Translations under genes and position numbers: made by a program | The notes under the pieces: model-generated | Told to the model about the DNA's origin: nothing | Seen by the model: only the letters and a program-made list of their open reading frames with translations | The model's database searches: none | Part shown: positions 1 to 6,846 of the stretch, piece by piece | How positions within the stretch are numbered: position 1 is the first letter of the stretch | Layout: every line of letters starts with the position of its first letter | Assembly: GCF_004366595.1 (NCBI RefSeq) | Contig: NZ_SORE01000017.1 | Span: 62,001-126,000, forward strand | From: Paraburkholderia rhizosphaerae | GTDB lineage: Bacteria; Pseudomonadota; Gammaproteobacteria; Burkholderiales; Burkholderiaceae | Reading direction: 5' to 3' | Length of the DNA: 64,000 nt

Positions 1-32
1 CGTTCATTGACAATGGGCGGGCCGTGGCAGGG

Positions 33-135
33 AGACCTTCGGGGTCTGCCGGTTTGGTCTCGGCGCCGGTCTGCCAACCCTGTCATCGTGCCCGCTCACC
101 GACTTCTTCGGTTAGTCGCGGGCTTACTCTGACAG
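33..135 (+). promoter_or_regulatory. Nested-hairpin leader upstream of a GTG-started small gene
   Basis: Two consecutive strong stem-loops are visible. The first is AGACC 33-37 with GGTCT 43-47, followed by a GGTT/AACC stem between about 51 and 79. The second is nested: CTGTCA 80-85 pairs with TGACAG 130-135, GCCCGC 90-95 with GCGGGC 118-123, and ACCGA 98-102 with TCGGT 108-112. The Shine-Dalgarno run GAGGAGG (135-141) starts at the last base of the outer stem, so folding could affect access to the GTG start at 149. A structured 5' leader or small RNA is inferred; no known riboswitch class was recognised. Confidence 0.45.
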
Positions 136-148
136 AGGAGGACGCACA

Positions 149-460
149 GTGACCAACACACCTCAAGCAGTCTTGTTTTCGAAACAGCACAGAAAGCGCT
201 ATGCGCATCTTGAGCGGTTTAGCCTCACCGCCGTTACCCATGCCGTTCGAACCAGCAATCAACTGAAGCAAATTAGCGCGATGTTGAGTGCCATTGCGCG
301 CGACGCCGCGTCGCCGGACGAACGGAAAGCATTGCTCCAGGGAGTGACGACGCTAGCGCAAAGCTACGCGTCCGACGCGCGTATGGACATGGAGCACATG
401 TCGATTGCCCAGATGAGGTACACGCCGCGCTGGAAAGCGTTCAAGAAGCGCGGGCGGTAA
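149..460 (+). CDS. Small basic hypothetical protein, 103 aa
   Basis: The product is not recognised. The GTG start at 149 is chosen because a strong GAGGAGG ribosome site (135-141) sits seven bases upstream. The protein has basic ends, with Lys/Arg-rich stretches near residues 10-20 and at the C-terminus, and an Ala-rich helical middle. No signal peptide or membrane segment is visible. It is followed 45 bp later by another small gene on the same strand (506-781), so the two may be cotranscribed. The structured leader just upstream is its most distinctive feature. A DNA- or RNA-binding role would fit the charge but is only a guess. Confidence 0.55.
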   Translation: MTNTPQAVLFSKQHRKRYAHLERFSLTAVTHAVRTSNQLKQISAMLSAIARDAASPDERKALLQGVTTLAQSYASDARMDMEHMSIAQMRYTPRWKAFKKRGR

Positions 461-505
461 GGTTGAAATGGCTTGTCGGTGAAGTGAAGGGAGAAGGAAC
501 GAATC

Positions 506-781
506 ATGAGCACAAAAGCAAGCATCAAATGGCGCGACAAAACGGCGGATCAGCCCGGATTTCATCGTTATCACGATGTACTCGAAGAGCTTTTCGGTGG
601 TGAGGACGAAACGGCGATTTATCTGCAGCTCGATGGCGTGCAGCTGCAACTTGAGACTATATGCGACGGCCATGTTTCCGTGACCATGGAGCTGCCACGG
701 GAGACCGCACGCGTGCTCGGACTTCTTTCCGATGCAGCCGTCGAGAGTGGAAATATAGGTAGTCTGCGGCGGTCGAAGTAG
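506..781 (+). CDS. Small acidic hypothetical protein, 91 aa
   Basis: Not recognised. The ATG at 506 has a GAAGGA ribosome site about seven bases upstream. The protein is soluble and acidic in the middle (EELFGGEDET around residues 28-37), with alternating hydrophobic residues suggesting beta strands (residues 38-62). There is no signal peptide or membrane segment. It lies 45 bp after the gene at 149-460 and is probably cotranscribed with it. From here the sequence becomes visibly more AT-rich until about 2.5 kb, so this gene borders a likely acquired segment. Confidence 0.55.
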   Translation: MSTKASIKWRDKTADQPGFHRYHDVLEELFGGEDETAIYLQLDGVQLQLETICDGHVSVTMELPRETARVLGLLSDAAVESGNIGSLRRSK

Positions 782-976
782 CTTCAACCTGGAGTTACCG
801 CAGCGTGTGAGACCTGAGGTCGCACAACGCAGACTCGCTATCGAGGCGGATCGCGAATTCCGTTTTCCGCCTCGGTCGTCGTGAGACGGCAAAAGTCTCA
901 GATAACGCGTCCCGGGATATTGAAGGCAAGTAGACAACCTGAAGGTACATAGCGGTGAGCAAAATCGACGCCCCCA

Positions 977-1004
977 CCAAACCCAGCTTAATGTCTGGGT
1001 TTGG
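977..1004. terminator. Perfect 10-bp hairpin between convergent genes
   Basis: CCAAACCCAG (977-986) and CTGGGTTTGG (995-1004) form a perfect 10-bp stem with an 8-base loop. It lies 3' of the plus-strand gene ending at 781 and immediately 3' of the minus-strand gene ending at 1010. No long U-tract follows on either strand, so termination is inferred from position and stem strength. Confidence 0.5.
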
Positions 1005-1009
1005 CGTTA

Positions 1010-1234
1010 TTAGAAACGATCTCCTAACCTGATGTAATGTACAACAGCGAATGCGGAGAAGACTAAACCCATAAACAATCCACTAATCACAACAAACGTT
1101 ACGTCCTTTATTCCCCAAGGATCGCTACCACCATAGACTGCAATCGCCATTAAAACGGAAGTCGCCTTAATTGCGGCGAAACACAGCAATGACAGCGTAA
1201 ACGCCAGAATTACTACAAGCAACAGCCTGATCAT
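1010..1234 (-). CDS. Small two-helix membrane protein, 74 aa
   Basis: Not recognised. Residues 1-20 and 43-65 are hydrophobic and likely span the membrane, joined by a short loop; the C-terminus is polar (IRLGDRF). The ATG at 1234 lies inside the 3' part of the overlapping 67-aa frame at 1167-1370, so only one of the two may be real in full, or a frameshift may join them. It is the last gene of the minus-strand run that includes tae4 and tai4. It could be accessory to that pair, but nothing in the sequence shows this. A perfect hairpin lies six bases past its stop. Confidence 0.45.
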   Translation of the reverse strand: MIRLLLVVILAFTLSLLCFAAIKATSVLMAIAVYGGSDPWGIKDVTFVVISGLFMGLVFSAFAVVHYIRLGDRF

Positions 1235-1370
1235 TTATTTTGCCCAAACTGATTCTTAACTCCATTACTGGCTCGATGCGCCTCGTACCGTCGTACTCGG
1301 TGGGAAATTCGGCTTCTTCGGCGATCCGTGCACATGCGCTGGCCAGTGCCTCAATGCTGTAAGCGCTCAT
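1167..1370 (-). CDS. Small hypothetical protein downstream of tai4, 67 aa
   Basis: Not recognised. The ATG at 1370 is two bases after the tai4 stop, which suggests coupled translation. Residues 1-35 look like a normal soluble helix (SIEALASACARIAEEAEF), but the last 20 residues overlap the start of the gene at 1010-1234 in another frame. Either the C-terminus is spurious after a frameshift or the overlap is real. A second immunity protein or an orphan fragment are both possible. Confidence 0.35.
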   Translation of the reverse strand: MSAYSIEALASACARIAEEAEFPTEYDGTRRIEPVMELRISLGKINDQAVACSNSGVYAVIAVFRRN

Positions 1371-1372
1371 AT

Positions 1373-1834
1373 TCACTTCGGCTTTGCTGGTGGCGGATTG
1401 TCCTGACGGTAAGTCCGCTTGGGATTGATGACCATGCGCTTGGTAAGCACGTCCAATTCCTTGCTGTGGTACATGTCCAGGCACTTCAGGAAGTCGAATC
1501 GGACCCCCTTCATTTCGGATTCGACCAGTGGATTGTGATAGTCGCGTGCCAAATAAACGTCCACTAGAGACTTGATCGCGTCCGGGCTCTTTTCCAAGTC
1601 GTAGTAAGTCCAGTCCCGCAACGCGCTGACACTGCTGCCGGCATCAATGGCCGCATTCTTGTCGTTCGTATAAGCGTTCGCTATGCAGGTTGCCAGAACC
1701 ATGTCCTTGTAATTCTGAGCATAGGTACGTGTTCCGGCCTGAGGAGACGAATGCCGATCGTCTGCTGCACTGCCAACTAGAGGCAAGAGCGTGAGGGCCA
1801 AAGCAGCCAGAATACGGAGCCCAATCTTCTTCAC
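1373..1834 (-). CDS. tai4: Tai4-family periplasmic immunity protein
   Basis: This is the probable immunity protein for the adjacent Tae4 amidase, blocking its peptidoglycan-cleaving activity in the periplasm. The protein has 153 aa, begins with a clear Sec signal (KK then a Leu/Ala-rich core, cleavage near GSA-AD at about residue 23), and its mature part is helical with two cysteines (ATCIANAY and FLKCLDMYH), as in the Tai4 family. The start is GTG at 1834, overlapping the tae4 stop as GTGA, so the two are translationally coupled. The family is assigned by pattern and by its partner. No T6SS structural gene is present in the window, so the pair is an orphan cassette here. Confidence 0.75.
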   Translation of the reverse strand: MKKIGLRILAALALTLLPLVGSAADDRHSSPQAGTRTYAQNYKDMVLATCIANAYTNDKNAAIDAGSSVSALRDWTYYDLEKSPDAIKSLVDVYLARDYHNPLVESEMKGVRFDFLKCLDMYHSKELDVLTKRMVINPKRTYRQDNPPPAKPK

Positions 1835-2331
1835 GGCAAACTCCAGAAGTTGGCACGGTCGGTTCGGTAGTTCACGCCGGGCTCGTTGAAATAGCAGTGG
1901 TCATAGCAGTCGCTGCCGTTGAACAACGTTGCATGGCCGCGCGCGTCAGACCAACCCGAAATTTCAAACAGGATCAAGCCTTTCTTTCCGATGAGAGATC
2001 CACCACCCGACGGTGGATACTCCACGATTTCGGGTTGCCCCCATCGCAGTTTCAGGAAGGCTATGAGGTTATCGACGCGGAAGAAATACTGCCGCTTGTC
2101 GGCGCCGGATACGGTCTGACCAGGAATGCCTGGAATAAGCAGGCCAGACTGATTCAGGATATAGCTCATGCGGACTGCGCAAGTATTGCCCCACTTCTGT
2201 TTTGGATCGGGATTGTTGATGTTTTTCTCAACGTAGCCACCAATTACCTTCGCCACCTTGGCCGCTGAGTTCGCAGGGTCATAGATTCGCATGGAAGCCA
2301 CCCAGGCGGCAGTAAAAGACGGTCGAGTCAT
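1831..2331 (-). CDS. tae4: Tae4-family T6SS amidase effector
   Basis: This is a predicted type VI secretion amidase that cuts peptidoglycan peptide stems (NlpC/P60-like DL-endopeptidase, Tae4 family). At 166 aa it matches the family length. The catalytic Cys is in GNTCAVRMSYILN (Cys51) and the His is in RGHATLFNG (His133); Cys143 and Cys147 may form the lid disulphide known in Tae4. The ATG at 2331 overlaps the stop of the upstream 66-aa frame (ATGA) and has AAGGA six bases upstream. tai4 follows with a GTGA overlap. There is no N-terminal signal, as expected for a T6SS cargo. The lower GC content than its neighbours suggests horizontal acquisition. Confidence 0.85.
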   Translation of the reverse strand: MTRPSFTAAWVASMRIYDPANSAAKVAKVIGGYVEKNINNPDPKQKWGNTCAVRMSYILNQSGLLIPGIPGQTVSGADKRQYFFRVDNLIAFLKLRWGQPEIVEYPPSGGGSLIGKKGLILFEISGWSDARGHATLFNGSDCYDHCYFNEPGVNYRTDRANFWSLP

Positions 2332-2528
2332 TTGTCATCCTTGTTCTTGGAGCTCAGAAAAATGGTCGTGGTGCAGTTGCCGATGATCGTTTCGGCCACG
2401 GTCGTTTTGCCTGCCAGTTCGGTCATCATCTGGTTCATCAGCGCTGACTTGCCAGAACGCGGCTCATGGTTCGCTGGGTTGATCACGAAGGAAGCGCCGA
2501 TCATTGGCGGCTCGTTGTCGTCAGTCAT
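2328..2528 (-). CDS. Small hypothetical protein coupled to tae4, 66 aa
   Basis: Not recognised. The ATG at 2528 overlaps the stop of the hepT remnant (ATGA), and its own stop overlaps the tae4 start (ATGA), so it is translationally coupled on both sides. The sequence is polar with a central SGKSALMNQM stretch that resembles half of a P-loop by chance only, and a hydrophobic-Thr patch (NCTTTIFLSS). It could be an effector adaptor or chaperone, or an accidental frame made by the deletion that created the scar upstream. Confidence 0.4.
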   Translation of the reverse strand: MTDDNEPPMIGASFVINPANHEPRSGKSALMNQMMTELAGKTTVAETIIGNCTTTIFLSSKNKDDK

Positions 2529-2671
2529 GGTTCCATCCCATAGTCGTTGCGGTCTTCGTCGTCGGCATCCTGACGTACTGCGGGCAGTTGCTTGAGCAAT
2601 TCCGGTTGCGCCGTCTGCACGGTGTCCCACACCATATCGAGGTTAATGTCGAAGTAGCCGTGGGCGATGCG
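2525..2671 (-). pseudogene. HepT toxin C-terminal fragment
   Basis: Translating 2671 down to 2525 gives 48 residues beginning RIAHGYFDINLDMVWDTVQ, the C-terminal part of HepT (DUF86) RNases. These end with the R-x(n)-H-Y active-site segment and an ELLKQLP helix. Everything N-terminal is missing, and the frame runs directly out of an MntA fragment in another frame. The stop TGA overlaps the ATG of the 66-aa gene. It is clearly a remnant, since the family is normally about 110-140 aa. Confidence 0.7.
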
Positions 2672-2810
2672 GCTGCGCCTCCGCGAGCACCTTGGCCCGG
2701 AACTTCGGCGGCAGGTCGCCGGGTGTCAGCAGATCGACGTGGAGGCCGAGAAACGATTCCAGCTCGACTTGCAGACCACCCAGGTCGAGCAGCGTCGCAC
2801 CAGGCAGCGC
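2643..2810 (-). pseudogene. MntA antitoxin (minimal nucleotidyltransferase) C-terminal fragment
   Basis: The frame from about 2810 to the TAA at 2643 reads PGATLLDLGGLQVELESFLG followed by HVDLLTPGDLPPKFRAKVLAEA, the characteristic C-terminal half of MntA-type nucleotidyltransferases. The catalytic GSx10DxD N-terminus is absent and the last residues are frame-shifted. It overlaps the hepT remnant, so a deletion joined the two partners of a former MntA/HepT module. Confidence 0.7.
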
Positions 2811-3627
2811 CCGACAGGTCGAGGTCGCCGCGGCTCGCCGTGAGCGCTAGCGCGTCGTTCGCCGTGGTATGGCTACCGGCAAGGTTCAGCGCGGTGCCGG
2901 CAATCGCGATCTCGCCGCCGCCTGAATTGCGCCCGGTTGCCGTGACTGCGCCGCTCGCGGATACGGAAAGGTTGCCGCGATCGGCAATCGTGCCATCGCC
3001 GTTCACACCCGCGCCGAGCGTGCCCGACGAAGCGACGCTCCCCGCGCTGATGCTCGCGTCGTGCTGTGCCGCGAGCACGCCGCTGTGGATCAGCGCACCT
3101 GACGTGCGCGCACTGACATTCTGCTGCGCGTAAATCGTCCCGCTGCTATCGATGCCCTCGCGTGCATTCAGCGCAACGTTGCCGCTGGCCACGCTCTGAC
3201 CTGCCAGCAGCAGCTTGCCTTCGGAGGTCGGCACGAGGTCACCGGCCTGCGCGGCCAGCACACCGCGGCTCGACACGCCCACACCGTTCTCATTGCCGAC
3301 CAGCACGATGCGGCTCGCGTACATGCTGCCCAGATTGCTGACGTCGATTGAGACGCCAGGCACCGCGCCAACGCCCGCGATTGGCGTCGCATCGAGCGTG
3401 TCATGGCCGATCGCGTTCGCACCCGCCACGACGTTCAGGTTCTTTGCGTAGATCGCTGCATTGACCTGCGTCGGGATCACTGTCGGAGCGTTCGGACCTG
3501 CCGGAACAATCGCTTCAGGCGTCTGCGCGAAGGCCGATGACGGCGCGCCGCCGAACAGCACAAGCGTGGCGAAGGTGATCTCTTCTCTCAGCCGGCTGTC
3601 CAGCAGCCGGTATTTGTTCTTGTTCAT
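2811..3627 (-). pseudogene. Filamentous haemagglutinin / CdiA-like N-terminal remnant
   Basis: The frame opens with an FHA-like start (MNKNKYRLLDSRLREE), a long signal-like region ending near residue 35 (SSAFAQ), then GPNAPTVI, the normal beginning of the secretion (TPS) domain. It then jumps at about residue 54 to QVNAAIYAKNLNVVAGAN, which in intact FHA/CdiA proteins lies after the TPS domain. Beta-helix repeats follow (LAAQ, GNVALNA, GSVASSG, GNLSVSASG) up to about residue 272, after which the frame runs into toxin-antitoxin debris. Intact homologues have thousands of residues. The internal deletion removes the domain needed for export, so this is almost certainly non-functional. Confidence 0.75.
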
Positions 3628-3898
3628 CGATTTCGTTCTGGAATGCTAATTTGTGACGCCACGTAAACTAGCTTCAGAAGACAGGTCGCGTCGCGCCCGC
3701 CTGACCTGTGGTGAACCAGATACAACGGTTTCTGTTAAATCGGAGTTTTCCTATCGAGCGCGCGCATCAGACGCAGTAGCTCGTTCGCGCGAAGATTTTT
3801 CGCCGTCGCGATCTGCGACAGCGAGACGTGCCAGAACCGCTCCGATATCCAGATCACGCACGCGGCGACGATCGACAGCGCACCCGCGGCGCAAAGGT
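3628..3898. other. Intergenic region without recognised gene
   Basis: It lies between the haemagglutinin remnant start and the CHAD remnant. Open frames exist on both strands, but none has a ribosome site or recognisable product. A minus-strand frame ending near 3735 (NLRANELLRLMRALDR) could be another gene fragment but cannot be assigned. Confidence 0.4.
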
Positions 3899-4075
3899 CT
3901 GAACGACCTGAAAAAGCTGCAAAAGCGCTTTGGGGCGCTGAATGATGTGGTCGCCAGTCGCGAACTGCTGTGCAGCCACCGGAACTCGCTTCCGCAGCCG
4001 GCATCGCGACGCTTCGCGATTGAGCTCGAGAAAGAACAGAAGCGTCGCCTCAAGTCAGCCGCAAAACTGCTGTGA
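3899..4075 (+). pseudogene. CHAD-domain protein C-terminal fragment
   Basis: Residues LNDLKKLQKRFGALNDVV and the following ELEKEQKRRLKSAAKLL are the typical end of a CHAD domain (conserved histidine alpha-helical domain, polyphosphate-associated). Only about 58 residues remain of a normally about 250-residue domain. The upstream part of the same frame (3653-3898) is low-complexity Arg/Ser sequence and looks non-coding. It is interpreted as a remnant of a deleted gene. Confidence 0.6.
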
Positions 4076-4098
4076 TCAGCAAACCTTGGTTGCCGCGA

Positions 4099-4671
4099 TC
4101 AATCTGAATTTGCGCCGCCGGACCGCGTCTTAGTTCGCGCTGAAGGAGAGTCGCCATCCGGATACGCGACTGTGCCGTCCGGCTGCGGACATGCACCGGG
4201 CGTGAGCGTCGCGGCGCCGATCTCGTCGGCATCGATGATATGCACCACCGTCTCGCCACGCGCGATCAGGTAATCGGTAATGATCCTGCGGTGACAGCGC
4301 CACCATAGCGTCTCGGCGCACATGATCGCGCAATGGCCGTCGCGGCCCAGTTCGAGCAGCTGCGAAAAGCCCGCGGCAAACTCGCTACCCATCGCGTAGT
4401 CCGCGTAGTTATGGAACGACTGGTTTTTCCAGAACGCGTTTGTTGCGGGAGAAACATCTTTGCGCCGGCTGCGCCGCCCGCCGAGTTCGGCAATATGCAG
4501 GTATCCGATTGACGGGGCGATCGCGTCCGGTAGCGTGTCGATATTGAACTGCGGGTTCGTACCGGAACGGGGAATTCGACGGACGTCCGCGAGCCTGACG
4601 ATCTGCGCGCTGTGCAGCAGCGACAGAAATCCGTCCAGGGTCCGGTTCGAATGGCCGATCGTAAAGAACAT
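4099..4671 (-). CDS. DUF488 family protein
   Basis: A 190-aa protein that opens with FFTIGHSNRTLDGFLSLL and continues with LADVRRIPRSGTNPQFN and GYLHIAELGG, the conserved DUF488 segments. It then has the family signature CAETLWWRCHRRIITDYL (about residues 118-135), where two Cys and a His resemble a metal or redox site. No biochemical role is established for the family. The product is soluble with a low-complexity tail after about residue 170. The start at 4671 precedes the first conserved strand directly. The gene at 4694-4924 lies 22 bp upstream on the same strand and may be cotranscribed. Confidence 0.8.
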   Translation of the reverse strand: MFFTIGHSNRTLDGFLSLLHSAQIVRLADVRRIPRSGTNPQFNIDTLPDAIAPSIGYLHIAELGGRRSRRKDVSPATNAFWKNQSFHNYADYAMGSEFAAGFSQLLELGRDGHCAIMCAETLWWRCHRRIITDYLIARGETVVHIIDADEIGAATLTPGACPQPDGTVAYPDGDSPSARTKTRSGGANSD

Positions 4672-4693
4672 GCGAACATGCGCGCGAATGCGC

Positions 4694-4924
4694 CTACCGC
4701 GCGTCCGCCAGTTGCGCTCCGTCGGTCGGCCGAAGCGACGCCATCGCGCGCAACAACGAAAGGCCTACCGGTGTAAGCGCCGGCATTGCAATGCCATTTA
4801 CCGTCTGTTCAAGCGCAATCAGTTGCTGCTCCAGCAGCGTCTGAAGTTCGCCGCGGTCGAGATCGGTCAGTTCGGGCGCATTCCTGATGAGCAACAAAGT
4901 TGCGAACTCGTGAGCACTTAACAT
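4694..4924 (-). CDS. Small paralogous protein (MLSxHEFATLxLI family), 76 aa
   Basis: Not a named family. The start is ATG at 4924, because GGGAGG lies six bases upstream and the closely similar gene at 21315-21512 starts at the same residue (MLSPHEFATLMLIKN here versus MLSAHEFATLLLIRN). The protein is helical: residues 1-45 contain a Leu-heptad-like stretch (ELTDLDRGELQTLLEQQLIALEQ), followed by a Pro/Leu segment. It is soluble with no signal peptide. DUF488 follows 22 bp downstream. The two copies 16 kb apart suggest duplication inside one stress-gene island. Confidence 0.65.
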   Translation of the reverse strand: MLSAHEFATLLLIRNAPELTDLDRGELQTLLEQQLIALEQTVNGIAMPALTPVGLSLLRAMASLRPTDGAQLADAR

Positions 4925-5181
4925 TTGCGCCTCCCGTTGTTGCATCACCTGGCTAAACGTTTCGAATTTAAATGCGGCGCCTATGAATGTTAAGCGCATC
5001 GCGATGTCCGTAACGCCCTCTTTGCGTACGATCCTGAAAATCGGGGCTTTCCGAAGGTTTCCGCTACCTGTCAAGGCGATCGCCAATGGGCAAGGCGCTG
5101 CCGCCGTGCGAGCGACCGGGGTGGGGAACAAGCCATGCTCAGGTCCGATGGCCAACTTCGGCATCGTCCCGGGAGCACACC

Positions 5182-5424
5182 ATGTCATCGAACCCATCGA
5201 ACCCATCGAACCCATCGAACACGAAGAACCCGCAAATCCGCAAGTTCATCGATGTGCAAAAGGCACTGAAGGGCGCGTCCTACCCCGCGCGCAAGCAGTC
5301 GTTACTGGAAACGGCAAAACGCAATGATGCCGATGAAGAGGTGATGGAGGCGCTGGCCGCGCTTGACGACAGCGAGTTCGAAAGTCCCGCTGCGATTTCG
5401 AAGGCGGTCGGCAACGAAGAGTAG
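5182..5424 (+). CDS. DUF2795 family protein with Ser-Asn-Pro repeat N-terminus
   Basis: An 80-aa small protein of the DUF2795 family: KFIDVQKALKGASYPARKQ, LLETAKRNDADEEVMEAL and the final FESPAAISKAVG match the usual helical layout. The start at 5182 has GGGAG six bases upstream. Residues 2-12 are encoded by four near-identical 9-bp units (tcatcgaac, then three ccatcgaac) giving SNPSNPSNPSN. A paralogue without the repeat lies at 48086-48319. The function is unknown; it is commonly seen among stress-related small proteins. Confidence 0.75.
   Translation: MSSNPSNPSNPSNTKNPQIRKFIDVQKALKGASYPARKQSLLETAKRNDADEEVMEALAALDDSEFESPAAISKAVGNEE
5185..5220 (+). repeat. Four-copy 9-bp tandem repeat inside a coding region
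   Basis: tcatcgaac at 5185-5193 is followed by three exact ccatcgaac units (5194-5202, 5203-5211, 5212-5220). The 9-bp unit keeps the frame, so copy-number change would lengthen the N-terminal SNP repeat of the DUF2795 protein without a frameshift. Confidence 0.9.
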
Positions 5425-5569
5425 ACACAGGCGCCGCTGTCCGCGCAGCTGTCGCGGCGTTTACGAGCGGCGCGCGACAACCTGCGTGGCCGCGTACGTG
5501 GTTGCCTTAGCGGTTTGCGTCGCGCATTGAAGTGCAATGGACGACGCATCCATCAGGAGGAAATGTTTA

Positions 5570-5782
5570 ATGGAATTCGATTACCGGCACTATCACATCG
5601 ACGCGTCGCCGCTCGCGGAAGGCGGGCGGTACTTCGCACGTGCGCGCATTTTCACCGCCGCGGGGAACGGCGCGCGCGACGAGGTCAAGTGGAGCGGCGA
5701 CGTCGGTCAGTTCAGTTCTCAAGAGGACGCCGCCGAATGCGGCCGGAACTGGGCAATCGATTGGTGCGATAGCCAATCGTGA
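5570..5782 (+). CDS. Small hypothetical protein, 70 aa
   Basis: Not recognised by name. The start is ATG at 5570, preceded by AGGAGG at 5555-5560; an upstream in-frame ATG at 5537 has no ribosome site. The protein is soluble, with an N-terminal EFDYRHYHIDASP and a C-terminal DAAECGRNWAIDWCD, two cysteines and several aromatics, consistent with a compact beta-rich domain. It sits between a DUF2795 gene and a convergent SDR gene. The pattern resembles short uncharacterised Burkholderiaceae proteins. Confidence 0.6.
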   Translation: MEFDYRHYHIDASPLAEGGRYFARARIFTAAGNGARDEVKWSGDVGQFSSQEDAAECGRNWAIDWCDSQS

Positions 5783-5809
5783 CACGGTCCGGCCGCCTCG
5801 CGGCAGCGA

Positions 5810-6667
5810 CTACAGCATCGGCGCGCCACCCGTGACCGCGACCGTCGCACCGGAGATATAGCTGGCTTCATCCGAGGCAAGCATCACATACGGAGGCGCG
5901 ACTTCGGCCGGCTGACCCGGCCGCTTCATCGGCACTTGTTTGCCGAATTCGGCCACCTTGCCGGGAGGCATCGTCGACGGAATCAACGGCGTCCAGATGG
6001 GCCCAGGCGCGACGCAGTTGACCCGGATTCCACGCTCCGCGAGCGACTGTGCGAGCCCGGCGGTGAAGTTCTGGATCGCGCCCTTCGTCGTCGCGTACGG
6101 AAGTAAAGCTGGGTTCGGCTTGTCCGCGTTGATCGACGCCGTATTGACGATCGACGCACCGGCCTTCATATGCTTCACCGCGGCACGCGCCAGCCTGAAC
6201 ATCGCACCGATATTCGTATCGAATGTGCGGTCCCACTCTTCGTCGCTGATCTGATCGAGCGACGGGTAAGTCATCTGGTATGCCGCGTTGTTCACCAGCA
6301 CATCCAGCCGGCCGAATTCGCGCATTGCACGCTCGACGATCTCGTCGCAATGACTGCTCTGCGCGATATCGCCGCTTACGAGCACCGCCTTGCGGCCGGC
6401 CTGTTCGACCCAGCGCGCGGTTTCCTGGGCATCGTCGTGTTCGTTCAGGTAGGCGATCAGCACGTCCGCGCCTTCGCGCGCGAAAGCGATGGCTACTGCG
6501 CGCCCAATACCGCTGTCACCGCCGGTAATGATCGCGGCTTTGCCCGTGAGGCGACCCGCGCCGCGGTAACTTTGCTCCCCATGGTCCGGTTTCGGCTGCA
6601 TTGGCGCGGTGCGGCCGGGCGTCTGTTGCTGCTGTTGTGCGGGAATGGACGGTTGCGTGTCAGTCAT
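5810..6667 (-). CDS. SDR family oxidoreductase (YghA/YhdF-like)
   Basis: An NAD(P)-dependent short-chain dehydrogenase of the extended-N-terminus stress type, 285 aa. It has a Gln/Pro-rich N-terminus (1-35), cofactor motif TGGDSGIG (48-55), NNAA strand (126-129), and catalytic Ser178, Tyr191 and Lys195 in NTASIN and YATTK. The APGPIWTPLIP segment and final SGATVAVTGG match the subgroup of general-stress or glucose dehydrogenase-like proteins. The substrate is unknown. It stands near the DUF892 gene 6847-7341 on the same strand, about 180 bp downstream of it, a pairing often seen in stress islands. Confidence 0.85.
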   Translation of the reverse strand: MTDTQPSIPAQQQQQTPGRTAPMQPKPDHGEQSYRGAGRLTGKAAIITGGDSGIGRAVAIAFAREGADVLIAYLNEHDDAQETARWVEQAGRKAVLVSGDIAQSSHCDEIVERAMREFGRLDVLVNNAAYQMTYPSLDQISDEEWDRTFDTNIGAMFRLARAAVKHMKAGASIVNTASINADKPNPALLPYATTKGAIQNFTAGLAQSLAERGIRVNCVAPGPIWTPLIPSTMPPGKVAEFGKQVPMKRPGQPAEVAPPYVMLASDEASYISGATVAVTGGAPML

Positions 6668-6846
6668 CGGTAGCTCCCTGTTGCCGACCCTGTCCGGGGC
6701 CGTGATCCGCCATGACGCAGCAAACCGCGAACCCGCGTGCCGACCGGGCGACGGTGATGCACGCCGCCCGCCCGACGCGAAACGACACGCGGACTACCCC
6801 GGATTTCCAAAGAAACGGAAGCAGCCCGCGATGCACGCGACGCATG

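Noticed and set aside
2521-3627. A single 368-residue haemagglutinin gene
   Set aside because: The residues after about 272 match other gene families in other frames and the TPS domain is missing, so it is treated as three remnants.
3735-4004. Minus-strand frame ending in NLRANELLRLMRALDR
   Set aside because: It could be a gene fragment, but no ribosome site, family or conserved neighbour supports it.
5185-5220. CRISPR-like array
   Set aside because: The units are 9 bp, directly adjacent, coding and without spacers.
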